Notes under the pieces: generated by a model
What the model was told of the DNA's origin: nothing
Database searches by the model: none
The model's input: the letters and a program-made list of their open reading frames with translations, nothing else
Translations under genes and position numbers: made by a program
Part shown: one piece after another, positions 24,657 to 33,685 of the stretch
How the letters are laid out: every line of letters starts with the position of its first letter
Position numbering within the stretch: the first letter of the stretch is position 1
NCBI GenBank assembly: GCA_031553615.1
Contig: JAVBLJ010000037.1
Coordinates: 1-64,000, forward strand
Reading direction: 5' to 3'
DNA: 64,000 bases
Source: WQXF01 sp031553615
GTDB lineage: Bacteria > Bacillota > Clostridia > Christensenellales > Aristaeellaceae

Positions 24657-25697
24657 ATGAGAATTGTACTGGATGCCATGGGCGGCGATGCCGGCACTGA
24701 AATCAACGTGCGGGGCGCGCTAGAAGCGTTGCGCACATATGGCGATCTGGAGATCACGCTGGTGGGCCGCGAGGAGGACATACGCAAGCACCTGGCGGCG
24801 GCCCAAGCCGAGAAACCCGAAAGCGAAGCGGTGTTGAGCCGCCTCGCCCTGCTGCATGCTCCCGATGTGATCGACATGCACGAAGCGCCGGTGCTCGCCA
24901 TTCGCCGAAAGCCGCAGTCTTCCATCGTGATGGGGTTGATGCTGGTGAAGAACGGCGTGGCCGATGCGTTCGTATCGGCGGGTTCGACGGGCGCGGTGCT
25001 GGCGGGCGGCATGTTCAAAGTGGGCAGAATCGAAGGGATTGAGCGTCCCGCACTGGCCGCGCTGTTTCCAATGCACCATCGCCAATCGCTCATCGTGGAT
25101 ATCGGTGCAAACACCGATTGTCAGCCCGAGTGGCTGGCGCAGTTCGCCGTGATGGGCTCCATTTACATGCGCCGCGTGCTGGGCATCGAGAGGCCCGAGG
25201 TGGCGGTGGTCAATATCGGCGCTGAGGAAGAGAAGGGTAACGATACCGTCAAGCGCGCGCACCAGCTGCTCAAGCAACAGGAGGGCATCCATTTCATCGG
25301 CAATGCCGAGGCGCGTGACCTGCCCGAGGGCGTCGCCGACGTGCTGGTATGCGATGGCTTTGTGGGCAATGTGATCCTCAAATTCATGGAGGGCACCGTC
25401 AAAACGATATTTTCAATCGTGAAGGAAGGCCTGAAGAGCACTCCCCGCGGCATGATCGCGGGCGCGCTAGCGAAACCTTCCTTCAAGAAGATCATGCATC
25501 TCATGGACGCGACCGAGGTAGGCGGTACGCCCTTCTTGGGCGTGGATGGCGTAGTGATCAAGGCGCACGGCAATTCGAACGCCCGCGCCATCTTCTGCGC
25601 CATCCGGCAGGCGCGCATCATGGTGGAAAACCAAGTCGTGGACATCATCCGGGAGGAGATTCAACGCATGGGCGCAACTGGCAAGGAGCAAGTGTAA
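24657..25697 (+). CDS. plsX: Phosphate acyltransferase PlsX
   Basis: 346 residues starting MRIVLDAMGGDAG, after GACGAGGATAACGG. Converts acyl-ACP to acyl-phosphate, the first dedicated step of phospholipid synthesis in most Bacillota, at the membrane surface. Family marks: DAMGGDAGTEINVRGA, FVSAGSTGAVLAGG, VDIGANTDCQPEWLAQFA, VCDGFVGNVILKFMEG and GVDGVVIKAHGNSNARA. The acyl carrier gene follows, as expected. Confidence 0.96.
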   Translation: MRIVLDAMGGDAGTEINVRGALEALRTYGDLEITLVGREEDIRKHLAAAQAEKPESEAVLSRLALLHAPDVIDMHEAPVLAIRRKPQSSIVMGLMLVKNGVADAFVSAGSTGAVLAGGMFKVGRIEGIERPALAALFPMHHRQSLIVDIGANTDCQPEWLAQFAVMGSIYMRRVLGIERPEVAVVNIGAEEEKGNDTVKRAHQLLKQQEGIHFIGNAEARDLPEGVADVLVCDGFVGNVILKFMEGTVKTIFSIVKEGLKSTPRGMIAGALAKPSFKKIMHLMDATEVGGTPFLGVDGVVIKAHGNSNARAIFCAIRQARIMVENQVVDIIREEIQRMGATGKEQV

Positions 25698-25764
25698 CCG
25701 TTGCCAGCATCATATAGCGTCATTTTTCTGAAATGGTTTTATTGGAATGATAGGAGGTCTTTCA

Positions 25765-25998
25765 ATGGTTTACGAAAAAGTGGCCGCCATGGTGGCAAAG
25801 CAGATGCGGGTTCCGCTCGAGAATATCCAGCCGGAATCCCGACTGCTCGAGGATTTGAAGGCTGATTCCGCCAACGTGATGATGCTGGTGATGGATTTGG
25901 AGCTGGAGTTCGACGTGATGGTGGAGGACGATGCACTGATGACCGTCAAAACCATCGGCGATTTGGTGCGCTATATCGAGCAGAAGAAGAACGCCTGA
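25765..25998 (+). CDS. acpP: Acyl carrier protein
   Basis: 77 residues from ATG 25765 with ATAGGAGGTCTTTCA. Four-helix ACP with the phosphopantetheine Ser in LKADSANVMMLVMDLE; the usual DSL(D) is DSA(N) here, a small departure. Carries acyl chains for fatty acid and phospholipid synthesis, in line with plsX immediately before it. Confidence 0.9.
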   Translation: MVYEKVAAMVAKQMRVPLENIQPESRLLEDLKADSANVMMLVMDLELEFDVMVEDDALMTVKTIGDLVRYIEQKKNA

Positions 25999-26033
25999 CC
26001 AGGCTTGGCTGGATGGCGAAGAAACACGATCGA

Positions 26034-26080
26034 CCCCTATATGTGGTGTGCGCTATTCTTGCGAGCGCCATATATAGGGG
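26034..26080 (+). other. Long RNA hairpin upstream of rnc
   Basis: Arms 26034-26054 (CCCCTATATGTGGTGTGCGC...) and 26061-26080 (...GCGCCATATATAGGGG) pair over about 19 positions with several G-U pairs and one mismatch, loop about 7 bases. It lies 58 bases before the rnc start, in the acpP-rnc leader. There is no T-run, so it is not a terminator. It has the size of an RNase III substrate, so it could autoregulate rnc as in E. coli; this is inference. Confidence 0.65.
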
Positions 26081-26138
26081 GAGATTCTGTGTTTGCGGAG
26101 GATGGTCCGCATGCCGCGAATAAGAGGGGAGGAATCGT

Positions 26139-26849
26139 ATGGACCGTTCGGCAGAAAAGAAACCGCTCCACGCGCTGGAAAAAGCGCTGGACTATCGCTT
26201 TGCCGATGTGTCTCGGCTCCAGCTGGCGCTCACGCATCCTTCCTATGCGCTGCAACAGGGCCTGCAGGATAATCAACGTTTGGAATACCTGGGTGATGCG
26301 GTGCTGCAGCTCTGCGTGTCTCGTCGATTGTTCGATACGTTTCCCGGCCTTTCCGAAGGGCAACTGACCCGCAGGCGCGCGCTGCTTGTGTGCGAGGCAT
26401 CGCTCTGCGAGGCCGCTCAGCGTTATGGCTTAGGCGAAGCGCTGCTACTCGATCGCGGTGAGATGCAGACCGGAGGCCGCAGCAAGCCCTCCGTGCTCGC
26501 CGATGCGATGGAGGCAGTAATCGCCGCCGTGTTCCTGGATGGCGGGCTGGAAGCTACCGCCGCGCTCATCGACCGAATGATGGGCAGCTACGACCGGGGC
26601 GATGCCCTGCGCACCGATTACAAGACCACCCTGCAGGAGATATTGCAGGCCCAAGGCCATCCCGCGCCCGAATACCGCACCGTGGGCGAGGAAGGGCCGC
26701 CCCATGCGCGAACCTTCACGGTTCACGTGCTGCTGGGCGAACGTTTGGCTGGCGAGGGCCAGGGGAACAGTAAAAAGCAAGCGCAGCAGCAGGCTGCTCA
26801 GCGCGCCATCGAACGGGTCCATCAGGAAGACAATTTGCCCGAAAGTTAA
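26139..26849 (+). CDS. rnc: Ribonuclease III
   Basis: 236 residues, start set by GAGGGGAGGAATCGT. Cleaves double-stranded RNA in rRNA and mRNA maturation. Nuclease signature NQRLEYLGDAVLQLCVS (about 45-61) with the acidic residues; metal-binding Asp/Glu in LADAMEAVIAAVFLDGG (about 126-142). Double-stranded-RNA-binding domain at about 160-228 (DYKTTLQEILQAQG...GQGNSKKQAQQQAAQRAI). Position between acpP and smc is the common Bacillota order. Confidence 0.96.
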   Translation: MDRSAEKKPLHALEKALDYRFADVSRLQLALTHPSYALQQGLQDNQRLEYLGDAVLQLCVSRRLFDTFPGLSEGQLTRRRALLVCEASLCEAAQRYGLGEALLLDRGEMQTGGRSKPSVLADAMEAVIAAVFLDGGLEATAALIDRMMGSYDRGDALRTDYKTTLQEILQAQGHPAPEYRTVGEEGPPHARTFTVHVLLGERLAGEGQGNSKKQAQQQAAQRAIERVHQEDNLPES

Positions 26850-26899
26850 CCATTTCCCATGCATCTGCGCCGAAAAGCCCATCAAGAGGAGTGTATACG

Positions 26900-29800
26900 T
26901 TGCGCCTAAAGAAGCTGGAGATATACGGGTTCAAATCCTTTGCCGAACGCACGGAGATCGTGTTTGAGCAAGGGATTACCGGCATTGTCGGTCCCAACGG
27001 CAGCGGAAAATCCAATATTTCCGATGCGGTTCGTTGGGTGCTCGGCGAGCAGAACGCGCGCAGTCTCCGGGGCGGCAAAATGGAGGACATCATATTTAAC
27101 GGCACCGAGAAGCGCAAGCGATTGGGCTACTGCGAGGTGTCGCTGGTTTTTGATAATGCCGATCAGGCGCTGGCTTCGGATTACGCCGAGGTGCAGGTTA
27201 CGCGCCGCGTCTATCGCAGCGGGGAGAGCGAGTATTCGCTCAACAAAACCCCCTGTCGGCTCAAGGACATCATCGACCTGTTCCGCGATACCGGCATTGG
27301 CAAGGAAGGCTATTCGCTCATCGGTCAGGGTCGTATCGACGAGATTCTATCCGTAAAAAGCGAGGATCGCCGCCAGGTTTTCGAGGAAGCTGCGGGCATC
27401 GTCAAGTATAAATCGCGCAAGGAGGAAGCCGAGAGGCGCATGGAGAACACGCGCCAGAACCTCACGCGCGTCGAGGATATCATCGACGAACTGGGCAACC
27501 AGCTCGAGCCCCTTGCGCAGCAGAGCGAGACAGCCCGAAAGTACCTGACGCTGCGCGAGCAGCTTCGCGGACTGGAGCTCAACGCGTTCATACTGCGCAG
27601 CGACCGTATTCAGGATCGCGTTGGCTCCATCGGCCAAACCATCGAGGGATTGACCGAAGCCATCACCCAGGCCGAGGAGCGCGCGAAGGAGCAGGGCGCG
27701 CGGCGTATGGAAATCGAAGAGGCGATTGTCGCGCAGGATCGCCTGGTTTCCGAGGCGCATGAGCGCGTGCTGGAGCTCAGCCGCGCTTTGGAGGCGCATG
27801 AGGGAGCCAATAACGTGCTGCGTGCCGATATCATGCACACCACACAGGATGAGAAGCGCCTGCAGACCGAGCGCGAAGAATCCCAGCAGCGTTTGCACAC
27901 CCTGGAAGAACTGCAGGCTAGCGCGACCGGCGATCAAACCCAGCAGCACTCGCTGCTCGATGCGCAACGCAAGGAGCTCGACCACGTTGACGAACTTCAG
28001 CGGCTGGCGCAGGCCGATGCCGACGAGAAGGAGCATGCGCTCGATGCGCACAAGACCGCCATCATGGAGGCGATGAACCGCCTCTCCGACGTGCGCAGCT
28101 CGCAGATGCGCCTCACCACCATGCGCCAATCGCTGGAGAAGCGCTTGGAGGAAGTCCGCGAGGCCGAGAAGGGCATGGATGCCGATGAAGCGCGATTGGC
28201 CGAAGCTGTACAAACCGCCCGCGTCGCGCAGCAGAGCGTGGGTGCGCAGATGGAGAAGCTTGCGCAAGAAGCCGCGCAGCTTGATATACAAGTGCGTGCC
28301 ACCGCGCTCCAGGCCGAATCGCTCAGCGAGCAGCTGGCGGCGCACAGCGGGCAGCAGCAGGCGCTCTCTTCGCGGCTGCGCGTGCTGCGCGAAATGGAGC
28401 GCGACTACGAGGGCTACCAGCATGCGGTCAAGCAGGTGCTGTTGCGAGCCAAGGAAGAGAAGGGCGTGCACGGCGTGGTCGCCACCCTGCTGCGCGTGCC
28501 TAAAGAATACGAAAAGCCGGTAGAAGCTGTGCTGGGTGCGGCGCTGCAGCACGTGGTCACTTCCGATGAATACGTGGCCAAGCGCATGATCGATTACCTA
28601 CGCCAGCGCCAGTATGGCCGCGCTACCTTTCTGCCCCTGACATCGGTTCAGGGCCGCACGCTTTCGCAGCAGGAGCGGCAGTTTTTGGATATGCCCGGGT
28701 GCCTGGGCTTGGCGAGCGAGCTGGTCAGCTTTGATCCGCAGTACCGGGGCATCATCGAAAGCCTGTTGGGCCGCACAGTGATCGCCAAGGATTTGGACTC
28801 GGGCATCGAAATCATGCGGCGCGGCCGCTACGCGTTCCGGCTGGTGACGCTAGAGGGCGACGTGATGCACTCCGGCGGCTCCATGACGGGCGGCAGCGCG
28901 CAATCACGCATGACCAGCCTGCTTTCGCGTGAGCGCGAGATTGCCGAACACGAGAAGGCGCTGCTGGATTTGAGCGCCAAAGCAACCCAGGCCAAGGCCG
29001 AGCTGGCCGCGCTGGAAAGCCGTCGTACGGAAGAAAAGCGGCTGCGCGGCGAACTGTATGCCGGCCTGCACCAGGAAGAGATCGCCGTCGCGCGTGAGCA
29101 GGAGCGCTTTTCTCGCGCACAGGATGAGTACGACGCGCACGGCGAAAAGCGCGCACAGCAGCGTTTGATGTGCGAGCAGATCGAGGATAACCTGCGCGAT
29201 ATCGCCGAGCAGATGGGCGAGATCAACGCGCACCAGGATGGCGCTGAGCAGGACACCGCCAGCATGCATCAGCAGACCCAGGTGCTGCAAGCAGCGTTGG
29301 CGCAGGCGCGCGAAAAAGCGAACGAAGCGCGGGAGCAGGCGACCGCCTGGCGCGTGTCGATGGCCGCGCTGGAACGCGAGGTCGAATCGTTGCGCCGCGA
29401 TTCTGTGCGCTTGGAGAGCGAGCAACAGGCGTTGCGCCAGCGGTTGGAGCAACACCAAGGGCTGCTCGCCCGCTGCCAGGAGACCGCCCGTGAGTACTCC
29501 CGGCAGTTGGAGGCAGGGGAGGCCCAGCAGCGCGAATGCCAGCAGCAACTACAGGCGGCAAGCGAAGCCTTGGCTGCGCTGCAGCGCAAGCGCGCCGAGC
29601 AGCAGACCGCCCTGCATCAGCAAGGGCAGGAAATGGACGCGCTGCGCGAGCGGCTCAACGCCGACGTGGATAAGCACCACCGCGCCGAGCTGCAGCTCAC
29701 CCGACTGGAAGGCGACCTCAAGCAATTGCAGGATCGCATCTGGGATGAGTACGAGCTCACCTACGCGGGAGCGAAGCAGTATCAGGAAGAGGGCTTTGAG

Positions 29801-30460
29801 CTGGGCCCCGCCGAAAAGCAGATCGAGGCCATCCGCGCGCAGATTCGCGAAATGGGCACGGTCAACGTCAACGCCATCGAGGATTACCATAATTGCCGCA
29901 CGCGGTACGACGACCTGTGCTCTCAGAGGGAGGATTTGACCCGCGCGGAAGAGGATTTGCACGGCATCATCGATGGCTTGCTCGTCAAAATGGAAAAGCA
30001 GTTCCGCGAGCAGTTCGCGCTTCTTGGCGGGTATTTTTCCGAAACATTCGCCAGGCTATTTGGCGGCGGGCAGGCCGAGCTCAAGCTGCTCGATCCTTCC
30101 GACGTGCTCAACTGCGGAATCGAGATCGTGGCGCAGCCGCCGGGCAAGAAGCTGCAGATGCTCACCCTGCTTTCGGGCGGCGAGCGCGCGCTGACCGCCA
30201 TCGCCATCCTGTTTGCAATGCTGCGGCTCAAGCCCACGCCGTTCTGTATTCTCGACGAGATCGAAGCCGCGCTTGATGATGCCAACATCAACCACTTCGC
30301 GGATTTCCTTTCGGAGTTTTCGCAGGACACGCAGTTTGTGGTGGTCACCCACCGCAAGGGCACCATGGAGCGCTGCGATGCGCTCTACGGCGTGGCGATG
30401 GAAGAAAAGGGTGTTTCGCGCATGGTTAGCGTGCAGCTGACCGATCATGTGGCGAGCTAG
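26900..30460 (+). CDS. smc: Chromosome segregation ATPase SMC
   Basis: 1186 residues from TTG 26900, 8 bases after GAGGAG; GTG 26891 lies on the ribosome-binding site. N-terminal head with Walker A GPNGSGKSNISDAVRWVLGEQ, two long coiled-coil arms (about 165-500 and 660-1000), a hinge (about 510-650, EKGVHGVVATLL...GGSMTGGS), and C-terminal head with signature LSGGERALTAIA and Walker B FCILDEIEAALDDANI. Forms the dimer that, with ScpAB, compacts and segregates the chromosome. ScpA/B are not in this window. Confidence 0.95.
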   Translation: MRLKKLEIYGFKSFAERTEIVFEQGITGIVGPNGSGKSNISDAVRWVLGEQNARSLRGGKMEDIIFNGTEKRKRLGYCEVSLVFDNADQALASDYAEVQVTRRVYRSGESEYSLNKTPCRLKDIIDLFRDTGIGKEGYSLIGQGRIDEILSVKSEDRRQVFEEAAGIVKYKSRKEEAERRMENTRQNLTRVEDIIDELGNQLEPLAQQSETARKYLTLREQLRGLELNAFILRSDRIQDRVGSIGQTIEGLTEAITQAEERAKEQGARRMEIEEAIVAQDRLVSEAHERVLELSRALEAHEGANNVLRADIMHTTQDEKRLQTEREESQQRLHTLEELQASATGDQTQQHSLLDAQRKELDHVDELQRLAQADADEKEHALDAHKTAIMEAMNRLSDVRSSQMRLTTMRQSLEKRLEEVREAEKGMDADEARLAEAVQTARVAQQSVGAQMEKLAQEAAQLDIQVRATALQAESLSEQLAAHSGQQQALSSRLRVLREMERDYEGYQHAVKQVLLRAKEEKGVHGVVATLLRVPKEYEKPVEAVLGAALQHVVTSDEYVAKRMIDYLRQRQYGRATFLPLTSVQGRTLSQQERQFLDMPGCLGLASELVSFDPQYRGIIESLLGRTVIAKDLDSGIEIMRRGRYAFRLVTLEGDVMHSGGSMTGGSAQSRMTSLLSREREIAEHEKALLDLSAKATQAKAELAALESRRTEEKRLRGELYAGLHQEEIAVAREQERFSRAQDEYDAHGEKRAQQRLMCEQIEDNLRDIAEQMGEINAHQDGAEQDTASMHQQTQVLQAALAQAREKANEAREQATAWRVSMAALEREVESLRRDSVRLESEQQALRQRLEQHQGLLARCQETAREYSRQLEAGEAQQRECQQQLQAASEALAALQRKRAEQQTALHQQGQEMDALRERLNADVDKHHRAELQLTRLEGDLKQLQDRIWDEYELTYAGAKQYQEEGFELGPAEKQIEAIRAQIREMGTVNVNAIEDYHNCRTRYDDLCSQREDLTRAEEDLHGIIDGLLVKMEKQFREQFALLGGYFSETFARLFGGGQAELKLLDPSDVLNCGIEIVAQPPGKKLQMLTLLSGGERALTAIAILFAMLRLKPTPFCILDEIEAALDDANINHFADFLSEFSQDTQFVVVTHRKGTMERCDALYGVAMEEKGVSRMVSVQLTDHVAS

Positions 30461-30504
30461 AATATCCCGGGCGGAGCGCGCAGTGTGCGCGAAAGGAGCA
30501 GAGC

Positions 30505-31416
30505 ATGGCGGAAGAGAAAAAGGGGCTGTTTAGCAGGCTGCGGCAGGGGCTCACCAAGTCGCGCGCCTCGCTGGCCGGTCGCGTAGACGATTTGGTTCAA
30601 TCCACGCGCACCATCGATGAAGATTTTTACGAGGAATTGACCGATATCCTCATCGTGGCCGACCTTGGCGTGCGCGTAGTGGATGAACTCATCGCGCAAC
30701 TCAAGGCCAAGGTGGCCGCCGAAAAGACGCGCGACGCCAATCGTGCCCACGAACTGCTGAAGGAGCTGTTGAAGGAGCGCATGCGCATGCCGCGTGCGCC
30801 GCTCAAGTGGCCCATGGTGATGCTGATCGTGGGCGTGAACGGCGTGGGCAAGACCACCACCATCGGCAAGCTGGCGCTGCGCTTTAAGGAAGCACAGCAC
30901 ACGGTGATGCTGGCGGCAGCGGATACCTTCCGCGCGGCGGCGGCCGATCAGCTGGCGGTGTGGTCGGAGCGCGCGGGCGTGCCGCTGGTGCGCATGGCCG
31001 AGAGCACCGACCCCGCCGCGGTGGTGTTTGACGCGGTGCAGACGTTCAAGGCCAAGGAGGCCGATCTGCTGATTGTGGACACTGCGGGCAGGTTGCACAA
31101 CAAAAAACACCTGATGGAAGAGCTTCGCAAGATGTCGAAGATCATCTCCCGCGAGTATCCGGCAGCCGAGGTGCGCACCCTGTTGGTGCTCGATGCGACC
31201 ACCGGACAAAATGGGCTGGTGCAGGCCAAGGAATTCAAGGAAGTAAGCGAACTGAACGGCATCGTGCTTACCAAGCTCGATGGCACGGCCAAGGGCGGCA
31301 TTGCGTTCGCCATTCGCAGCGAGCTCAACGTGCCGGTGCTCTACGTGGGCGTGGGGGAAGGCATCGAGGATTTGCAGGCCTTTGATGCGGATAGTTTCGT
31401 GGATGCTATCTTCTAA
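30505..31416 (+). CDS. ftsY: Signal recognition particle receptor FtsY
   Basis: 303 residues; compact FtsY without a long acidic A domain. SRP-type GTPase: N domain (about 10-90), G1 GVNGVGKTTTIGKLA, RGD-like region AADTFRAAAADQL, DTAGRLHN (G3), LDATTGQNG and TKLDGTAKGG (G4), GVGEGIEDLQAFD (G5). It docks ribosome-SRP complexes at the membrane. Follows smc by 44 bases with AAAGGAGCAGAGC. Confidence 0.95.
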   Translation: MAEEKKGLFSRLRQGLTKSRASLAGRVDDLVQSTRTIDEDFYEELTDILIVADLGVRVVDELIAQLKAKVAAEKTRDANRAHELLKELLKERMRMPRAPLKWPMVMLIVGVNGVGKTTTIGKLALRFKEAQHTVMLAAADTFRAAAADQLAVWSERAGVPLVRMAESTDPAAVVFDAVQTFKAKEADLLIVDTAGRLHNKKHLMEELRKMSKIISREYPAAEVRTLLVLDATTGQNGLVQAKEFKEVSELNGIVLTKLDGTAKGGIAFAIRSELNVPVLYVGVGEGIEDLQAFDADSFVDAIF

Positions 31417-31485
31417 AACAGTATTATGATGGACCTATATTGTGCAACAAAATTCTCCTATAGCACTCCAAACATGACAAGCAAA

Positions 31486-31541
31486 AACCCTTGACAGGCA
31501 CCTGATTTCGTGTATAATAGATCAGGCGTCAAGGTTTTTTT
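31486..31541. terminator. ftsY terminator overlapping the ylxM-ffh promoter
   Basis: Inverted repeat: CCTTGAC...CCTGAT in the 5' arm pairs with ATCAGG-C-GTCAAGG in the 3' arm, which runs straight into seven Ts (terminator form). The same DNA has a promoter: TTGACA (31491-31496), 16-bp spacer, TATAAT (31513-31518); the -35 lies in the 5' arm and the -10 in the loop. Confidence 0.65.
31491..31518 (+). promoter_or_regulatory. Promoter of ylxM-ffh operon
   Basis: Consensus TTGACA and TATAAT with 16-bp spacing. Starts about 7 bases later would give a leader beginning near the GTCAAGG arm. ATG of ylxM is 47 bp downstream. Confidence 0.8.
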
Positions 31542-31564
31542 CTTGACACTGCTCGGGAGGGCCC

Positions 31565-31978
31565 ATGGAGAAACGCATCGAAACCGGCTGGCTGTTGGAT
31601 TTCTATGGCCCCTTGCTCACTGCACGGCAGCAAGCGCTGCTGCGTCTGTACTGTGAGGAGGACCTTTCCTTGGCCGAAATCGCGGCGCAAGAAGGCGTAT
31701 CGCGCCAGGCGGTGCACGATGCGGTGCGACGCGGAGCCGCTCAACTACACGATTTCGAAGCGCAGCTAGGGCTGCTCAGCCGATATCGGCGGTTGTACGA
31801 TGCATTGCGCCAATGCCAAGCGGTGCTCACCCAAATGGAGAGCGCGGATCGCATAGAGACCGATGAAAGCGCAGAAACTGCGCGCGGTTTTTCCCGGGAA
31901 TTACAGCAAGCTCAGCGAAAAGCACTGCGCGAAACGCTGACGCGCTTGGCGGATGAGGAGGGGTTCGATGGCATTTGA
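31565..31978 (+). CDS. ylxM: YlxM/p13-like HTH protein of the SRP operon
   Basis: 137 residues, GCTCGGGAGGGCCC before ATG. Sigma-like HTH: LLTARQQALLRLYCEEDLSLAEIAAQEGVSRQAVHDAVRRG (about 18-58). Nearly always beside ffh in Bacillota. Its exact role in SRP function is unclear. Overlaps the ffh start by 11 bases. Confidence 0.9.
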   Translation: MEKRIETGWLLDFYGPLLTARQQALLRLYCEEDLSLAEIAAQEGVSRQAVHDAVRRGAAQLHDFEAQLGLLSRYRRLYDALRQCQAVLTQMESADRIETDESAETARGFSRELQQAQRKALRETLTRLADEEGFDGI

Positions 31979-33293
31979 GGGCTTGTCCGAAAAGCTGCAA
32001 AACGCCTTTAAGAAGATCGCCAGCCGTGGCAAGCTGACCGAAGCCGACGTGAAGCTGGTGATGCGCGATGTGCGCATGGCGCTGCTGGAAGCCGACGTCA
32101 ACTACAAGGTCGTCAAGGATTTTATTCAAAAAACCACCGAACGCTGCGTGGGTACGGCGGTGCTCGATAGCCTCACCCCACAGCAGCAGATCATCAAGAC
32201 CGTCAACGAGGAGCTCACCCAGCTCATGGGCGGCTCCAACGCCAAGCTCACCTTTTCCTCTTCGCCTATTACGGTGTACATGCTGTGCGGCCTGCAGGGC
32301 GCGGGCAAAACCACCATGGCCGCCAAGCTGGGCGGCTGGCTGAGCAAGCAGGGCAAGAAACCGCTGCTCGTGGCCTGCGATATCTATCGCCCCGCTGCCA
32401 TTCAGCAGCTCATGGTTGTGGGCCAACAGGTAGGCGTTCCGGTGTTCGAGCGCGGCCAGCAGGATCCGGTCAAGACCGCGAAGGAAGCTATCGAGTGCGC
32501 GCAATACTACGGAAACGACGTAGTGATACTCGATACCGCCGGTCGCCTGCATATTGATGAAGAGCTCATGCAAGAGCTGCGCCGCGTGCGCGATGCCGTC
32601 AAGCCGCAGGAAATCCTGCTGGTTGTGGACGCCATGACCGGTCAGGATGCCGTACAGGTCGCCCAATCGTTCCACGACCAGCTCGATCTGGCGGGCGTGA
32701 TCCTCACCAAGCTCGATGGCGACACCCGTGGCGGCGCGGCGCTTTCGGTGCGCGCAGTCACGGGTAAGCCCATCAAGTTCGCGGGCACCGGGGAAAAGCT
32801 GCAGGACATCGAACCCTTCCACCCCGAGCGCATGGCCTCGCGCATCCTGGGCATGGGCGATATGCTCTCGCTGATCGAAAAGGCGCAGGAAGCCTTCGAC
32901 GATCACGATACCGAAGCCCTGGCCCGCAAGGCCCGCACCGCCGATTTTACGCTTGAGGATTTCCTGGATCAAATGCAGCAGCTCAAAAAGATGGGCCCCC
33001 TCTCCAACGTGCTGGGCATGCTGCCCGGCGTGGGCAACAAGCTCAAGGATGTTCAGGTGGATGACAACGCGATGAAGAAGCCCGAGGCCATCATCCGCTC
33101 CATGACCCCCAGAGAGCGTGCGAAGCCCGATATCCTCAACGCCAGCCGCCGCCGCCGCATCGCTGCCGGTTCGGGCACCACGGTGCAGGACGTCAACCAG
33201 CTCATCAAGCAATTCGAATCCTCAAAGCAAATGATGAAGCAAATGATGAGCATGCGCCACGGGAAAAAGGGCCGGGGAAGAATGCCCTTCTAA
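31968..33293 (+). CDS. ffh: Signal recognition particle protein Ffh
   Basis: 441 residues from ATG 31968 (GAGGAGGGGTTCG). SRP54-type GTPase that binds signal peptides and SRP RNA. N domain (LTEADVKLVMRDVRMALLEADVN), G1 GLQGAGKTTMAAKLGGWL, DIYRPAAIQQL, DTAGRLHID, VDAMTGQDA, TKLDGDTRGGAALS, and the Met-rich M domain to the end (MMKQMMSMRHGKKGRGRMPF). The 3' end is repeated in a 14-bp tandem array. No SRP RNA gene was seen in the window. Confidence 0.96.
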   Translation: MAFEGLSEKLQNAFKKIASRGKLTEADVKLVMRDVRMALLEADVNYKVVKDFIQKTTERCVGTAVLDSLTPQQQIIKTVNEELTQLMGGSNAKLTFSSSPITVYMLCGLQGAGKTTMAAKLGGWLSKQGKKPLLVACDIYRPAAIQQLMVVGQQVGVPVFERGQQDPVKTAKEAIECAQYYGNDVVILDTAGRLHIDEELMQELRRVRDAVKPQEILLVVDAMTGQDAVQVAQSFHDQLDLAGVILTKLDGDTRGGAALSVRAVTGKPIKFAGTGEKLQDIEPFHPERMASRILGMGDMLSLIEKAQEAFDDHDTEALARKARTADFTLEDFLDQMQQLKKMGPLSNVLGMLPGVGNKLKDVQVDDNAMKKPEAIIRSMTPRERAKPDILNASRRRRIAAGSGTTVQDVNQLIKQFESSKQMMKQMMSMRHGKKGRGRMPF

Positions 33294-33320
33294 AAAAGCC
33301 CTTCTAAAAAAGCCCTTCTA
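33284..33320 (+). repeat. 14-bp tandem repeat at the ffh stop codon
   Basis: Unit GCCCTTCTAAAAAA occurs at 33284-33297 and 33298-33311, then a partial third copy at 33312-33320. The first unit includes the ffh stop codon. Confidence 0.9.
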
Positions 33321-33406
33321 GCATCAAGGAGGCAAGTCGTCCAAGCGGCGATTGTCCATAGAGCCTAAACAGGCATCATTTTTTCATCGAAAGAGGAGGA
33401 ATCCCC

Positions 33407-33655
33407 ATGGCCGTCAAAATCCGTCTCCGCCGTATGGGCATGAAAAAGCATCCGTTCTATCGCATCGTCGTCGCCGATGAGCGCTCCCCCCGCGATGGCC
33501 GCTGCATCGAAGAGATTGGATACTACAACCCCATGACGCAGCCCGCCGACGTGAAGATCGACAACGATCGGGCGACCTATTGGCTCCAGAGCGGCGCACA
33601 GCCTACCGATACCGTGCGTGTGTTGCTCAAAAAGACCGGCGCGATCGAGAAGTAA
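33407..33655 (+). CDS. rpsP: 30S ribosomal protein S16
   Basis: 82 residues, AAAGAGGAGGAATCCCC before ATG. Begins MAVKIRLRRMGMKKHPFYRIVVADERSPRDGR, the S16 signature, and continues IEEIGYYNPM. Binds 16S rRNA in early assembly. Order ffh-rpsP-khpA-rimM is typical. Confidence 0.97.
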   Translation: MAVKIRLRRMGMKKHPFYRIVVADERSPRDGRCIEEIGYYNPMTQPADVKIDNDRATYWLQSGAQPTDTVRVLLKKTGAIEK

Positions 33656-33685
33656 TCGCTTCTGCGCCAGAATGCGAGGGAACAC

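Noticed and set aside
26925..26945. GGTTCAAATCC, similar to a tRNA T-loop
   Set aside because: It is coding sequence for YGFKSFA at the start of SMC; no cloverleaf around it.
27347..28552. Minus-strand open frame of 401 codons within smc
   Set aside because: Antisense shadow of the smc coiled coil; composition biased and no domain seen.
31827..33212. Minus-strand open frame of 461 codons within ffh
   Set aside because: Antisense to well-conserved ffh GTPase motifs; no start signal.
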